Below are positions 1-8,059 of a DNA stretch of 64,000 bases, piece by piece (positions within the stretch are counted from its first letter, which is position 1; each line of letters starts with the position of its first letter). The stretch comes from Catellatospora bangladeshensis. Its GTDB lineage: Bacteria > Actinomycetota > Actinomycetes > Mycobacteriales > Micromonosporaceae. Made by a program: the position numbers and the translations under genes. The stretch lies in the NCBI RefSeq assembly GCF_016862575.1, contig NZ_BONF01000002.1:102193-166192 (forward strand), written 5' to 3'. The notes beneath the pieces were generated by a model. The model did no database searches and had not been told where the DNA came from. It saw only the letters and a list, made by a program, of their open reading frames with translations.

Positions 1-202
1 GGCGCAGGTCGATCACGGTGCGGATGCCGAGCGCGGTGAACGCGACGCGGTCCTCGGCGCCCAGCCGGCTGAGCGTGTCGGACCGGAACACCGTGCGCCG
101 GCGCACCGGGCGGCCGTCCTTGGTGGTGAGTCCACCCAGGTCGCGGAAGTTGAACAGCGCGGCGAAGGCGATGCTGCGCTCGGCGGCGGGCGTGATGGTC
201 AC
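1..202 (-). CDS. Tyrosine/dual-specificity protein phosphatase, N-terminal part (runs off left edge)
   Basis: Reading the minus strand from a GTG gives a protein with FAALFNFRDLGGL near the N-terminus and IRTVIDLR at the window edge. These are the first conserved blocks of the Y_phosphatase3 family (secreted or cytosolic tyrosine/inositol phosphatases such as MptpB). The catalytic HCxxGKDR loop would lie beyond the window. An in-frame GTG 51 nt further upstream is an alternative start, and neither has a strong Shine-Dalgarno sequence. The gene follows the dioxygenase gene on the same strand with only tens of bases between, so the two may be cotranscribed. The family call is fairly firm; the start is not. 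Confidence 0.6.
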   Translation of the reverse strand, partial: MTITPAAERSIAFAALFNFRDLGGLTTKDGRPVRRRTVFRSDTLSRLGAEDRVAFTALGIRTVIDLR

Positions 203-266
203 CCCGTTACCGTAATCAGCGTCACCGCCCGGCAGTAGCCGGGACCGCGTCACATCGGCTACCAGG

Positions 267-1052
267 TCACCCCAGCTGAACCGAACGTTTGGCCAGGCCC
301 AGCCAGAAGCCGTCGATCACCGTACGCTGTTCGGCCAGGTCGGACTCGCCCGCGCCCAGGGTCACGAACAGCGGGGCGAAGTGCTCGGTGCGCGGGTGCG
401 CCATCCGCCCGGACGGCGCCTTGGCCAGGAAGTCCAGCAGGCTGTCCACGTCGCCGGAGTCCAGCGCGGCCCGGCCCCAGTCGTCGAACTCCGCCGACCA
501 GCCCTGCACCGGAGCGTCCGCGCCGAGCTGCATGTACGGCATAGCGGCGCGCAGGTTGTGGGTGAAGAACCCGGAGCCGATGATCAGCACTCCCTCGTCA
601 CGCAGCGGCGCGAGCCGGCGGCCGATCGCCATCAGCTCCCGCGGGTCCAGCGTGGGCATGGAGATCTGCAGCACCGGGATGTCCGCCTCGGGGTACATCT
701 CCACCAGCGGCACGTACGCCCCGTGGTCCAGTCCCCGGTCGGGCACGTCGGCCAGCGGCCGCCCCGGGCCGCGCAGCAGATCGCGCACCTTGGCGGCCAG
801 CTCCGGCGCGCCCGGAGCCGGGTACTGCACCTCGTAGTAGCGCTGCGCGAACCCGCCGAAGTCGTAGTAGAGCGGGACCGTGCTGGTCGCGCCGATCGCC
901 AGCGGCGCGTTCTCCCAGTGCGCGGAGACCACCAGGATCGCGGTCGGCCGGGGCAGCTCACGCGACCAGTCCGCGAGCTGCCGCGTCCACAGCGCGTCGT
1001 CGGCCAGCGGCGGCGCCCCATGGCTGAGGTAGATAGTCGGCATCCTGCTCAT
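267..1052 (-). CDS. Extradiol ring-cleavage dioxygenase, DODA/YgiD type
   Basis: A 261-aa class III ring-cleaving dioxygenase of the LigB/4,5-DOPA-dioxygenase family, cytosolic, which opens catechol-type rings using a single metal ion. Expected ligands and catalytic His are visible: His11 in LSHG, His45 in SAHWE, His110 in GLDHG, His165 in GFFTHNL and His224 in EHFAPL. Length matches E. coli YgiD. The start is the ATG preceded by GGTGGG; a longer reading frame upstream lacks a ribosome binding site. The physiological substrate cannot be read from the sequence. A partial phosphatase gene follows on the same strand. Confidence 0.88.
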   Translation of the reverse strand: MSRMPTIYLSHGAPPLADDALWTRQLADWSRELPRPTAILVVSAHWENAPLAIGATSTVPLYYDFGGFAQRYYEVQYPAPGAPELAAKVRDLLRGPGRPLADVPDRGLDHGAYVPLVEMYPEADIPVLQISMPTLDPRELMAIGRRLAPLRDEGVLIIGSGFFTHNLRAAMPYMQLGADAPVQGWSAEFDDWGRAALDSGDVDSLLDFLAKAPSGRMAHPRTEHFAPLFVTLGAGESDLAEQRTVIDGFWLGLAKRSVQLG

Positions 1053-1129
1053 GCCCACCAGATTACTTGACTGTTCAACTACCCGTCGAGTGTCCCCGCT
1101 CACCCACCCCGGGCCCCGTCAAGATCACG

Positions 1130-1203
1130 TCGATCTTGCGCGAAGTGTTAGGGATTTGCCCGATGAGTGCGTGTCGTACCCGCAGTTCACGCAAGATCGG
1201 CGC
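1130..1203. repeat. Intergenic palindrome family B, copy 1
   Basis: An imperfect inverted repeat starts CGATCTTGCGCGAAGTGTTA and ends GCAGTTCACGCAAGATCGG. It shares its arms and interior (TTGCCCG, GTGCGTGTCG) with copies near 38.95, 40.69 and 51.06 kb. A short extra hairpin (AAGATC…GATCTT) precedes it, as in the 51 kb copy. It sits between the dioxygenase gene and the 3' end of ahpD. Confidence 0.8.
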
Positions 1204-1233
1204 GGTGGGAGGGCGGTGGGGGTGGGGTGGGGA

Positions 1234-1263
1234 AAGCCCGGCGGGACGTCTCCCGCCGGGCTT
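1234..1263 (-). terminator. Hairpin terminator behind ahpD
   Basis: Perfect 13-bp arms, AAGCCCGGCGGGA and TCCCGCCGGGCTT, enclose the loop CGTC. On the minus strand the stem is followed by a short T run. It lies about 40 bp past the ahpD stop, as expected for an intrinsic terminator of the ahpC-ahpD transcript. Confidence 0.75.
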
Positions 1264-1301
1264 CGGTCCGCCGCCTGGCACGGCGGCGGGCCGGTGCGCC
1301 G

Positions 1302-1835
1302 TCAGGCGGCCAGGGCCGCCTCGGCGTCGAGGGTGACGGCCGCGGCGTGCACGACGGCTGCGATGCGCAGTGCCTCGTGTACGGCCTCGCGGCCGACGCC
1401 GGTGCCGATCAGGGTCTTCTCGTGCGACTCCAGGCAGACGCCGCAGCCGGTGATCGCCGACACGGCGAGGCTCCACAGCTCGAAGTCGGCCTTGTCGACG
1501 CCGGGGTTGCCGATGATCTGCATCCGCAGCCGGGCCGGGAGCGTCTGGTAGGCGTCGTCGCCGATCAGGTGCTTGGACCGGTAGTAGACGTTGTTCATCG
1601 CCATGATCGAGGCGGCGCCCTTGGCCGCCTCGATCGCCTCCGGCTTGAGGTGGTCGGCCGCCTCGGCCGCGATCTCGCGCAGCACGAACGCGTTGCGCGC
1701 GGCGAAGGCGCAGGCCAGGGCGGTGCCCCAGAGCTGCTGCCCGGTCAGCGGGGAGGTGCCCAGCACCGCGCCGAGGTTGAGCTTGGTGTCGCGGGCGTAC
1801 GCCGGCAGCGCCGCCTTGATCGCGTCGAGGCCCAT
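1302..1835 (-). CDS. ahpD: Alkyl hydroperoxidase AhpD
   Basis: A 177-aa carboxymuconolactone-decarboxylase-fold protein. In the mycobacterial paradigm AhpD, charged by lipoamide, dihydrolipoamide succinyltransferase and Lpd, reduces AhpC. The redox centre CGVC (Cys131, Cys134) with downstream His138 is intact. The start ATG overlaps the ahpC stop as TGATG, so the two genes are translationally coupled. The lipoylated partner SucB and Lpd are encoded about 43 kb away in the same window, so a complete AhpC/AhpD/SucB/Lpd peroxidase chain could be assembled from genes here. Confidence 0.96.
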   Translation of the reverse strand: MGLDAIKAALPAYARDTKLNLGAVLGTSPLTGQQLWGTALACAFAARNAFVLREIAAEAADHLKPEAIEAAKGAASIMAMNNVYYRSKHLIGDDAYQTLPARLRMQIIGNPGVDKADFELWSLAVSAITGCGVCLESHEKTLIGTGVGREAVHEALRIAAVVHAAAVTLDAEAALAA

Positions 1836-2389
1836 CAGACGGCGGCCAGCAGCTTGCCGGCGTCGAGGGTCTCGCCGCCCTTGTTCCAGTTGCACGGGCA
1901 CAGCTCGTCGGTCTGCAGTGCGTCCAGCACCCGCAGCACCTCGGCGACGTTGCGGCCCACCGAGCCGGCGGTGACCATCACGAACTGGATGACGTTGTTC
2001 GGGTCCACGATGAAGGTCGCGCGCTGCGGCACGCCGTCCTCGCCCAGCACGCCGGCCGCCTCGGTCAGCTCGCGCTTGACGTCGGCCAGCATCGGGAACG
2101 GCAGCTCCCGCAGGTCGGGGTGGTTCTTGCGCCACGCGTGGTGCACGAACTCGTTGTCGACCGACCAGCCCAGCACCTGCGCGTCCCGGTCCGCGAAGTC
2201 ACCGTTGAGCCGTCCGAACTCCGCGATCTCGGTAGGACAGACGAAGGTGAAGTCCTTGGGCCAGGAGAACAGGACACGCCACTTGCCCTCGTGGGACTTG
2301 TGGTCGACCGTCTCGAAGGCCTTGTCGGCGTCGAGCGAAACGCAGGCGGTCAGTTCGTAGGCGGGGAAGTGGTCGCCGACGGTGAGCAC
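1835..2389 (-). CDS. ahpC: Peroxiredoxin AhpC
   Basis: A 184-aa 2-Cys peroxiredoxin that reduces hydrogen peroxide, organic peroxides and probably peroxynitrite. The peroxidatic Cys51 is in FVCPTE; two C-terminal cysteines (Cys164 and Cys166 in DELCPCNW) resemble the mycobacterial three-cysteine AhpC type that works with AhpD rather than AhpF. The start is GTG, with GGAGGT 7 nt upstream. First gene of the ahpC-ahpD operon. No oxyR gene lies next to it, so the regulator is elsewhere; a short inverted repeat upstream is a possible operator. Confidence 0.97.
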   Translation of the reverse strand: MLTVGDHFPAYELTACVSLDADKAFETVDHKSHEGKWRVLFSWPKDFTFVCPTEIAEFGRLNGDFADRDAQVLGWSVDNEFVHHAWRKNHPDLRELPFPMLADVKRELTEAAGVLGEDGVPQRATFIVDPNNVIQFVMVTAGSVGRNVAEVLRVLDALQTDELCPCNWNKGGETLDAGKLLAAV

Positions 2390-2416
2390 GCTGGTACCTC
2401 CATGTGCGGGGCTTTA

Positions 2417-2431
2417 CTTGAGCGGTTCAAG
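2417..2431. promoter_or_regulatory. Possible operator upstream of ahpC
   Basis: A short inverted repeat, CTTGA-n5-TCAAG, lies 28 bp upstream of the ahpC start, in the expected promoter area. No known peroxide-regulator consensus is clearly met, so it is only a candidate. Confidence 0.3.
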
Positions 2432-2613
2432 ATTAGGCACCTGGCTGGGGCACACGGGTTACCAGATCATGACATTGTGGCGGCGGGCACAGGGCGGCTG
2501 CCCGCGCTCGCGACGCAGGTCAGCCTGTGCGCGTGTCCACGGCATGCGACACGGTGTCCCGAATTCCGGGAGGTTGCTGGCCCACGGCCCGCAAAAATGG
2601 GACGCTACCCAAC

Positions 2614-2646
2614 GTGATCCACCTCGCTCTGATTATTCGCACCTAG
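2614..2646 (+). CDS. Ile-rich leader peptide of the cimA attenuator
   Basis: A ten-codon frame starting with GTG encodes M-I-H-L-A-L-I-I-R-T and ends with TAG. Three of ten residues are Ile (two adjacent), two are Leu and one is Thr, the precursor of Ile. It lies 45 nt upstream of a terminator hairpin that itself precedes the citramalate synthase gene. This is the arrangement of ribosome-mediated attenuation known for amino-acid operons. No good ribosome binding site precedes it, so translation may be leaderless or weak. Function is inferred from composition and position. Confidence 0.7.
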   Translation: MIHLALIIRT

Positions 2647-2689
2647 CGCGCCGGCCGCCCCTGGGAAACCAGGCCCCTTGCCGACGCGC
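2646..2689 (+). promoter_or_regulatory. Leader stem-loop between leader peptide and terminator
   Basis: GCGCGCCGGC pairs with GCCGACGCGC (one weak pair) around an inner hairpin CCTGG-GAAA-CCAGG capped by a GNRA-type loop. It begins at the leader stop codon, so a ribosome there could change its folding. I could not identify a convincing antiterminator pairing with the terminator arm. Confidence 0.5.
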
Positions 2690-2690
2690 A

Positions 2691-2723
2691 GACCTCCCGC
2701 GACCGCGGGGGGTCTTTTGTTTT
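2691..2723 (+). terminator. Attenuator: intrinsic terminator upstream of cimA
   Basis: GACCTCCCGC and GCGGGGGGTC form a ten-pair stem (one G-U pair) with loop GACC, followed directly by TTTTGTTTT. A canonical U-tract terminator is rare in this GC-rich window. It ends about 32 nt before the cimA start codon, so it cannot serve an upstream plus-strand gene and is best explained as an attenuator. Confidence 0.85.
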
Positions 2724-2755
2724 GCAGCAAGCTTCATCACTGGAGGTCAGACGAC

Positions 2756-4351
2756 ATGCAGATCTTCGACACCACGCTGCGCGACGGCGCCCAGCGCGAG
2801 GGCATCACCTACTCCGTGGCCGACAAACTCGCGGTGGCGCGGCTGCTCGATCAGTTCGGCGTCGGTTTCATCGAGGGCGGCTGGCCCGGGGCGGTGCCCA
2901 AGGACACCGAGTTCTTCGAACGGGCCAGAACCGAACTCGACCTGAAGAACGCGGTGCTGGTGGCCTTCGGCTCCACCCGCAAGGCGGGCACGCCCGTCGC
3001 GGACGACGCGCAGATCGCGGGCCTGCTCGCTGCGCAGACGCCGGTGGTCTGCCTCGTCGCCAAGTCCGACCTGCGCCACGTCGAGCGCGCGCTGCGCACC
3101 ACGCCCGAGGAGAACCTCGCGATGGTCGCCGACAGTGTGACCCACCTGCGCGCGCACGGCCGCCGCGTCTTCGTCGACTGCGAGCACTTCTTCGACGGCT
3201 TCCGTTTCGACCCCGAGTACACCGCGTCCGTGGTGCGCGTCGCGCTGGACGCCGGCGCCGAGCGGGTGGTCCTCTGCGACACCAACGGCGGCATGCTGCC
3301 GTCGCAGGTCAGCGCGGCGATCGGGGAGCTGGCCGAGCGGCTGGGCGTCGACCCGGCCGTGCTCGGCATGCACGCGCAGAACGACACCGCGTGCGCCGTC
3401 GCCAACACCATCGCCGCGGTGGAGGCGGGCGTACGCCACGTGCAGGGCACCGCGAACGGCTACGGGGAGCGCCCCGGCAACGCCGACATCTTCGCGGTGG
3501 TGGCGAACCTGCAACTCAAGCTGGGCATGACCGTCCTACCGGAGGGCTGCCTGGAACAGATGGCGCACGTCTCGCACGCCATCGCCGAGATCGCGAACAT
3601 CGCACCCGACACCCACCAGGCCTACGTCGGGTCGGCCGCCTTCGCTCACAAGGCGGGGCTGCACGCGAGCGCGATCAAAGTCGACCCGGCCCTCTACAAC
3701 CATGTGGACCCGGCCGTCGTCGGCAACGACATGACGATCCTCGTCACCGAGATGGCCGGCCGGGCCAGTATCGAGCTCAAGAGCCGCGAGCTCGGCCTGG
3801 ACCTGGCCGGTCATCCCGACACGCTGTCCAAGGTGACGCACCGGGTGAAGGAGCTGGAGGCGGCCGGCTGGTCCTTCGAGGCCGCCGACGCGTCCTTCGA
3901 GCTGCTGGTGCGCCAGTCCCTGGGCGAGCAGACGACCCCGTTCTCACTGGAGTCGTACCGGGTGATCGTCGAGCACCGCGAGGACGGCGCGGTGGTCAGC
4001 GAGGCGACCGTCAAGCTGCGGGTACGTGGTGAGCGGGTGATCGCCACCGCGGAGGGCAACGGCCCGGTGAACGCCCTGGACCAGGCCCTGCGCCAGGCAC
4101 TGGAGCGGCACTTCCCGCAGCTTGCCGGTCTGGAGCTGGCCGACTACAAGGTCCGCATCCTGGCCGGCTCGCACGGCACCGACGCGGTGACGCGGGTGCT
4201 CGTCGAGACGGTGGACACCGACGGCCGGGACTGGACCACGGTCGGCGTGCACGAGAACGTGGTCGAGGCCAGCTGGCGGGCGCTGGTCGACGCGCTCGCC
4301 TACGGCGTGACGGCGGCGGGCGGCGACCGGCGGGTGCGCTCACGCGGCTGA
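2756..4351 (+). CDS. cimA: (R)-citramalate synthase
   Basis: A 531-aa enzyme that condenses pyruvate and acetyl-CoA to citramalate, the entry to threonine-independent isoleucine synthesis. An N-terminal HMGL-like TIM barrel (FDTTLRDGAQREG at residues 4-16; GGWPGAVPKD, a CimA rather than LeuA signature; metal-binding HAQNDTACA and HVQGTANGYGER) is followed by a C-terminal LeuA-type allosteric dimerisation domain (about 390-520). The ATG has GGAGG 9 nt upstream; an upstream frame extension runs through the attenuator and is not coding. Regulation by isoleucine is suggested by the leader peptide and terminator. It stands alone with no other ilv/leu gene beside it. Confidence 0.93.
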   Translation: MQIFDTTLRDGAQREGITYSVADKLAVARLLDQFGVGFIEGGWPGAVPKDTEFFERARTELDLKNAVLVAFGSTRKAGTPVADDAQIAGLLAAQTPVVCLVAKSDLRHVERALRTTPEENLAMVADSVTHLRAHGRRVFVDCEHFFDGFRFDPEYTASVVRVALDAGAERVVLCDTNGGMLPSQVSAAIGELAERLGVDPAVLGMHAQNDTACAVANTIAAVEAGVRHVQGTANGYGERPGNADIFAVVANLQLKLGMTVLPEGCLEQMAHVSHAIAEIANIAPDTHQAYVGSAAFAHKAGLHASAIKVDPALYNHVDPAVVGNDMTILVTEMAGRASIELKSRELGLDLAGHPDTLSKVTHRVKELEAAGWSFEAADASFELLVRQSLGEQTTPFSLESYRVIVEHREDGAVVSEATVKLRVRGERVIATAEGNGPVNALDQALRQALERHFPQLAGLELADYKVRILAGSHGTDAVTRVLVETVDTDGRDWTTVGVHENVVEASWRALVDALAYGVTAAGGDRRVRSRG

Positions 4352-4425
4352 CGGGCGCTTGCATCGGGCGGCATGGCCCTGTTTTAGCTGGTCCCGAACC
4401 CCTGAACAGGTGCCATGACCGCCCG

Positions 4426-4457
4426 CTTGCGAAAGGATACTACGCAGTAATCGCAAG
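4426..4457. promoter_or_regulatory. Inverted repeat upstream of the DD-carboxypeptidase gene
   Basis: Perfect 7-bp arms CTTGCGA and TCGCAAG are separated by an 18-bp AT-richer spacer. It ends 13 bp before a perfect -35 element (TTGACA) and may bind an activator. No family consensus recognised. Confidence 0.35.
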
Positions 4458-4469
4458 AAATGTAAACTC

Positions 4470-4498
4470 TTGACATCGATGTGCGTGGTTGGCATGGT
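4470..4498 (+). promoter_or_regulatory. Promoter giving a leaderless mRNA
   Basis: A perfect TTGACA is followed 17 bp later by CATGGT as a weak -10. Initiation 7 nt downstream would fall on or just before the ATG at 4506, giving a leaderless message. This agrees with the absence of a ribosome binding site there. Confidence 0.5.
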
Positions 4499-4505
4499 GC
4501 CATCC

Positions 4506-5258
4506 ATGTCGCTTCGCACCCCCCGCAAGAACGCCCTCATCCGGGCGTTCACCGCCCTGGTGATGGCGGCCATCGGATCGGTGGTCGCCATCCTCGTCGG
4601 CGCGTCCCCCGCGCACGCCGACGGGTGCTACACCTGGGGCCGCAACCTGTCCTCCGGCACGTCCGGCGAGGACGTCCGCCAGCTGCAGATCCGCGTCGCC
4701 GGCTGGCCGGGCTACAACAACACCATCGTCATCGACGGCGTCTTCGGCGCGGAGACCCGCGACGCGGTCATCCGGTTCCAGCAGGCGTACGGCCTGGGCG
4801 CCGACGGCATCGCCGGCCCGCAGACGTACAACAAGATCTACGCCCTGCAGGACGACGACTGCACCCCCATCCACTTCAGCTACGCCGAGCTGAACACCTG
4901 CAACAGCACCTGGTCCGGCGGCGCCGTCTCGGCGGCCACGGCCAAGGCCAACGCGCTGCGGGCGATGTGGCGCCTGGAGGCGCTGCGGCATGCCCTCGGT
5001 GACCAGGCCATCCGGGTCACCTCCGGCTTCCGCAGTGTGGCCTGCAACAACGCTGTCGGCGGCGCCTCCGACAGCAGGCACCTCTACGGGGACGCGGCCG
5101 ATCTCGGCTCGGGCCCGCACTCGCTGTGCACGCTGGCCAAGCAGGCCCGCTACCACGGCTTCAACGGGATCCTCGGCCCCGGCTACCCCGGGCACAGCGA
5201 CCACACGCACACCGACTTCCGCCCGAGCAAGTTCTGGTCGGCGTCGTCCTGCTTCTGA
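4506..5258 (+). CDS. Secreted zinc D-Ala-D-Ala carboxypeptidase with peptidoglycan-binding domain
   Basis: A 250-aa exported cell-wall hydrolase of peptidase family M15. Order: signal peptide ending ASPAHA, a PG_binding_1 domain (DVRQLQIRVAG … GVFGAETRDAVIRFQQAYGLGADGIAGPQT), then a catalytic domain with zinc-site motifs SRHLYGDAADL and GHSDHTHTDF. The same two-domain order occurs in the Streptomyces albus G DD-carboxypeptidase. Six cysteines in the mature part suggest disulphides. Upstream in-frame starts exist; this one is favoured by the -35/-10 position and the normal signal-peptide length. It likely trims stem peptides outside the membrane. Confidence 0.88.
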   Translation: MSLRTPRKNALIRAFTALVMAAIGSVVAILVGASPAHADGCYTWGRNLSSGTSGEDVRQLQIRVAGWPGYNNTIVIDGVFGAETRDAVIRFQQAYGLGADGIAGPQTYNKIYALQDDDCTPIHFSYAELNTCNSTWSGGAVSAATAKANALRAMWRLEALRHALGDQAIRVTSGFRSVACNNAVGGASDSRHLYGDAADLGSGPHSLCTLAKQARYHGFNGILGPGYPGHSDHTHTDFRPSKFWSASSCF

Positions 5259-5413
5259 TCGGCCGCCCGGCCCGGTGACGGCGTCCTCCCCCCGGCGCCC
5301 CCGCCGGTGCCGATACCGGATCGGACGAGCGGAACGCGTGCCGCGCAGCGATAGGCTGCGCGGCACGCACCTCGTTGCGGCCGTTCGTGCCGCGCCCGAC
5401 CTGGAGGCATCCC

Positions 5414-5974
5414 GTGACCCGCAACCCCTACGCGGCGCCCACCCCGCCCCCGCGCGACACCCCGGCCGCCGTCACCACGGCCCCGGCCGAGCCCGCCGCG
5501 ACCGGCGTGGTCGGGCACGGCTCCGGTGCGGCCGCACCGCTCACGGGTGAGCCCAGCGCCACGGTGGGGACCGAGCCCACCGCCACAGCCACGGCCGGTG
5601 CCGCCGGGGTGGCGGCGCCGTCGCCGGGGCGCATCGTGGCCGCCCGGCTGGTCTGGCGCGGGGTCGGCATCGCGCTGGCCGGGCACGCGCTGACGATGCT
5701 GCTGCCGCTGCTCGCGACGCTGGCCTTCGGCATGCGCTCCGGCAGCGGGCCGTCGGTGAACAGCGACTCGATCTCGTTCTTCGTGCTGGGCGGGGTCGCC
5801 GCACAGTTCGTGCTCTTGGTGGCCGTCCTGGTCACCGGCATCCGGCGCATCGTCCGCCGGGACGGCGGCGTCGGCGCGGGCATCATGATCGGCTGGGCCC
5901 TGGGCGTGCCCGCCAGCCTGGTCGCCGGCATCGTCATCTGCGTCATGCTGGCCGAGGCGGGCAACTCGTACTGA
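5414..5974 (+). CDS. Integral membrane protein of unknown function
   Basis: 186 aa. The first 70 residues are rich in Pro, Ala and Thr and probably disordered; the rest has three hydrophobic segments (GVGIALAGHALTMLLPLL, FFVLGGVAAQFVLLVAVLV, IGWALGVPASLVAGIVIC). The GTG start has GGAGG 6 nt upstream. No recognised family. It stands between two peptidoglycan peptidase genes, which is suggestive but not proof of a cell-wall role. Confidence 0.75.
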   Translation: MTRNPYAAPTPPPRDTPAAVTTAPAEPAATGVVGHGSGAAAPLTGEPSATVGTEPTATATAGAAGVAAPSPGRIVAARLVWRGVGIALAGHALTMLLPLLATLAFGMRSGSGPSVNSDSISFFVLGGVAAQFVLLVAVLVTGIRRIVRRDGGVGAGIMIGWALGVPASLVAGIVICVMLAEAGNSY

Positions 5975-6004
5975 CCGCCGGGCGATCCCGGTGGTGTCGT
6001 CTCG

Positions 6005-6053
6005 CCGGATGGCGACCCAGGTGATGCGAGGGCACCCTGAAGTCGCCATCCGG
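6005..6053. repeat. Single-copy intergenic palindrome (family E)
   Basis: Perfect 12-bp arms, CCGGATGGCGAC and GTCGCCATCCGG, enclose 25 bp between two convergent genes. It could act as a two-way terminator, though there is no T run. Confidence 0.65.
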
Positions 6054-6072
6054 TGGAAGGTACGGCCCGGCG

Positions 6073-6999
6073 TCAGCGATCGGTGGCGGGCGCGATGGTG
6101 AGGGTGCCCGCGTCGGCGTCGAGCACGGCGTGCGTGCCCAGCGGGACGGCGGTGTGCTGGGTGCCGTGGCCGACGGGCAGTCCGCCGAGCACCGGCAGGC
6201 CCAGGTCGAGCAGGCGGTCGGCGAGCACGTCGGCGATGCTCACCGGCCAGGCGTCGGCGCAGTCGGTGAACTGGCCCACGGCGATCCCGGCGACTCCGTC
6301 GAGCGCGCCGCTGCGGCGCAGGTGGGTGAGCATCCGGTCGACGCGGTACGGCTGCTCGCCGACGTCCTCGACGAGCAGGATCACGCCGGTCAGGTCGGGC
6401 TGGTGCGGGGTGCCCAGGGTGCTCGCGAGCAGGGACAGGTTGCCGCCGAGCAGCACGCCCTCGGCGCGGCCGGTGGTGCGTACCCCATGGGTCTCCTCGG
6501 CCGGGTCGGCGGAGACCGTCACCGGCTCGCCGCTCATCAGGGCGTGCCGCGCGCCCAGCGCGGTGGGGGAGTCGGCGCCCTTGTCGAACTGCGCCGCGAC
6601 CGGGCCGTGCACGGTGGCCAGCCGGGCGCCCTGCCACAGCGCCAGGTGCAGCGCGGTGATGTCGGAGAAGCCCATGACCAGCTTCGGATCGCGGCGCACC
6701 GCGTCGAGGTCGATCCGGTCGGTGATGCGCTGCGCGCCGTAGCCGCCGCGGGTGCACAGCACGGCCCGCACCCCGGGGTCGCCGAGCGCTCCGTTGAGGT
6801 CGTCGAGGCGCTGCTCGTCGGTGCCGCCGAAGTAGCCGTGCCGGGCCAGCACGTGCGGGTAGACGCGCGGGGCGAGGCCCCAGCCGGTGAGCACGGCGAC
6901 CGCCGCCTCGACCCGTTCCGGGGGCACCGGGCCGGAGGGGGACACGAGGGCCACGGTGTCGCCGGGCCGGAGTCGCGCGGGGTGCAGGGTCGCGGTCAT
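6073..6999 (-). CDS. LD-carboxypeptidase (peptidase S66)
   Basis: A 308-aa serine peptidase of the LdcA/MccF family that removes the terminal D-Ala from tetrapeptide stems during peptidoglycan recycling, or inactivates microcin-type peptides. The Ser-Glu-His triad is visible: Ser112 in MGFSDIT, Glu211 in LLVEDVGE and His278 in LPVGHG. Length equals Pseudomonas LdcA. The ATG at residue 11 of the longest frame is preferred because alignment with family N-termini (TVALVSPSG) begins there. No signal peptide, so it is cytosolic. Confidence 0.92.
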   Translation of the reverse strand: MTATLHPARLRPGDTVALVSPSGPVPPERVEAAVAVLTGWGLAPRVYPHVLARHGYFGGTDEQRLDDLNGALGDPGVRAVLCTRGGYGAQRITDRIDLDAVRRDPKLVMGFSDITALHLALWQGARLATVHGPVAAQFDKGADSPTALGARHALMSGEPVTVSADPAEETHGVRTTGRAEGVLLGGNLSLLASTLGTPHQPDLTGVILLVEDVGEQPYRVDRMLTHLRRSGALDGVAGIAVGQFTDCADAWPVSIADVLADRLLDLGLPVLGGLPVGHGTQHTAVPLGTHAVLDADAGTLTIAPATDR

Positions 7000-7085
7000 G
7001 GGCGCAGAGCCTAGCCCAGGGCCCGGCACAGAACCTTCACAGGAACCGCACCCCCGCCGGTCGCGCGATGTATAGCATCCGGCGC

Positions 7086-8042
7086 ATGAGACGGTTTCTC
7101 GGTCGCACGCTGCCGTGGGTGCTGGCGCTGCCCGCGGCGGTGTGGGCGGTCTTCCGGCTGGCGGGCTGGGACTCCTGGTATCCGGCGGCGCAGCTGATGG
7201 CGTTCACGCCGTACGTCGCCGCGGGTTCGCTGCTCCCGCTGGCGATCCTGCTGCTGTGGCGGCGCTGGGCGGCCGCCGCGCTGGCCGGGGTGACCGCGCT
7301 GGCGCTGGTCGCGGTGGTGCTGCCGCGCTACTTCGCCGACGGTGACGCCCTGGCCGGGGCGCGTGGGCAGGCGCTGCGGGTGATGAGCGCGAACGTGCTG
7401 GTCGGCTCGGCGGGCCCGGCCGACCTGGTGACGCTCGTGCGCACGCACCGGGTCGACGTGCTCGCCCTGCAGGAGGTGTCGCCGGAGTATCTGGCCGCCG
7501 CCGACGCCGCGGGCATGCGCGACGAGCTGCCGTACCGGGTGGACTACTCGGTCCCGGGGGTGGAGGGGTCGGCGCTGCTGTCGCGGCTGCCGCTGCGCGA
7601 GGGCGGGGTGCGGGTGAACCCGGGCGGGTTCCGCCAGGCGCATGCCGAGGTCGCGGTGCCGGGCGGCGGCACGGTGCTGGTCGAGTCGGCGCACCCGCTG
7701 GCCCCGTGGGCGGACTTCGCGACGCCGCTGTGGGCGCGGGGGTACGACGACCAGCCGCGGGCCACCCCGCACGGGCCGGTGCGGGTGCTGCTCGGGGACT
7801 TCAACGCCACCCTCGACCACCACCTGCTGCGCGAGCTGATCAGCTCCGGTTACCGGGACGCGGCGGAGGTGCTGGGCCGGGGGCTGCACGGGACGTGGGG
7901 GCCGTACGACGGGGACATGATCCCGCCGGTGACGCTGGACCGGGTGCTGGCCGACCGGCGCGTCGGCGTACGCGACTTCCAGGTGCTGGTGCTGCCGGGC
8001 AGCGACCACCGGCCGGTGTACGCGGAACTCGTCCTGCCCTGA
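7086..8042 (+). CDS. Membrane-anchored endonuclease/exonuclease/phosphatase-family protein
   Basis: 318 aa. Three hydrophobic segments in the first 95 residues are followed by an EEP (DNase I-like) domain with MSANVL, VLALQEVS, LLGDFNAT and GSDHRPV, the metal-binding and catalytic blocks. Such proteins act outside or at the membrane on phosphodiesters or phospholipids; the substrate is unknown. The upstream ATG at 7068 would add six residues. It diverges from the LD-carboxypeptidase gene across a gap of under 100 bp. Confidence 0.82.
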   Translation: MRRFLGRTLPWVLALPAAVWAVFRLAGWDSWYPAAQLMAFTPYVAAGSLLPLAILLLWRRWAAAALAGVTALALVAVVLPRYFADGDALAGARGQALRVMSANVLVGSAGPADLVTLVRTHRVDVLALQEVSPEYLAAADAAGMRDELPYRVDYSVPGVEGSALLSRLPLREGGVRVNPGGFRQAHAEVAVPGGGTVLVESAHPLAPWADFATPLWARGYDDQPRATPHGPVRVLLGDFNATLDHHLLRELISSGYRDAAEVLGRGLHGTWGPYDGDMIPPVTLDRVLADRRVGVRDFQVLVLPGSDHRPVYAELVLP

Positions 8043-8059
8043 GCGGTGGAGCGCGCTGT

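Noticed and set aside
1167..2360. Long plus-strand open frames across ahpC/ahpD, and similar long frames opposite many genes
   Set aside because: Arg/Pro/Ala-rich translations with no motifs, lying antisense to genes with clear family signatures. They are expected in DNA of this GC content.
4352..4505. ydaO-type (c-di-AMP) riboswitch upstream of the cell-wall hydrolase
   Set aside because: The gap is too short and the promoter with TTGACA predicts no leader at all.
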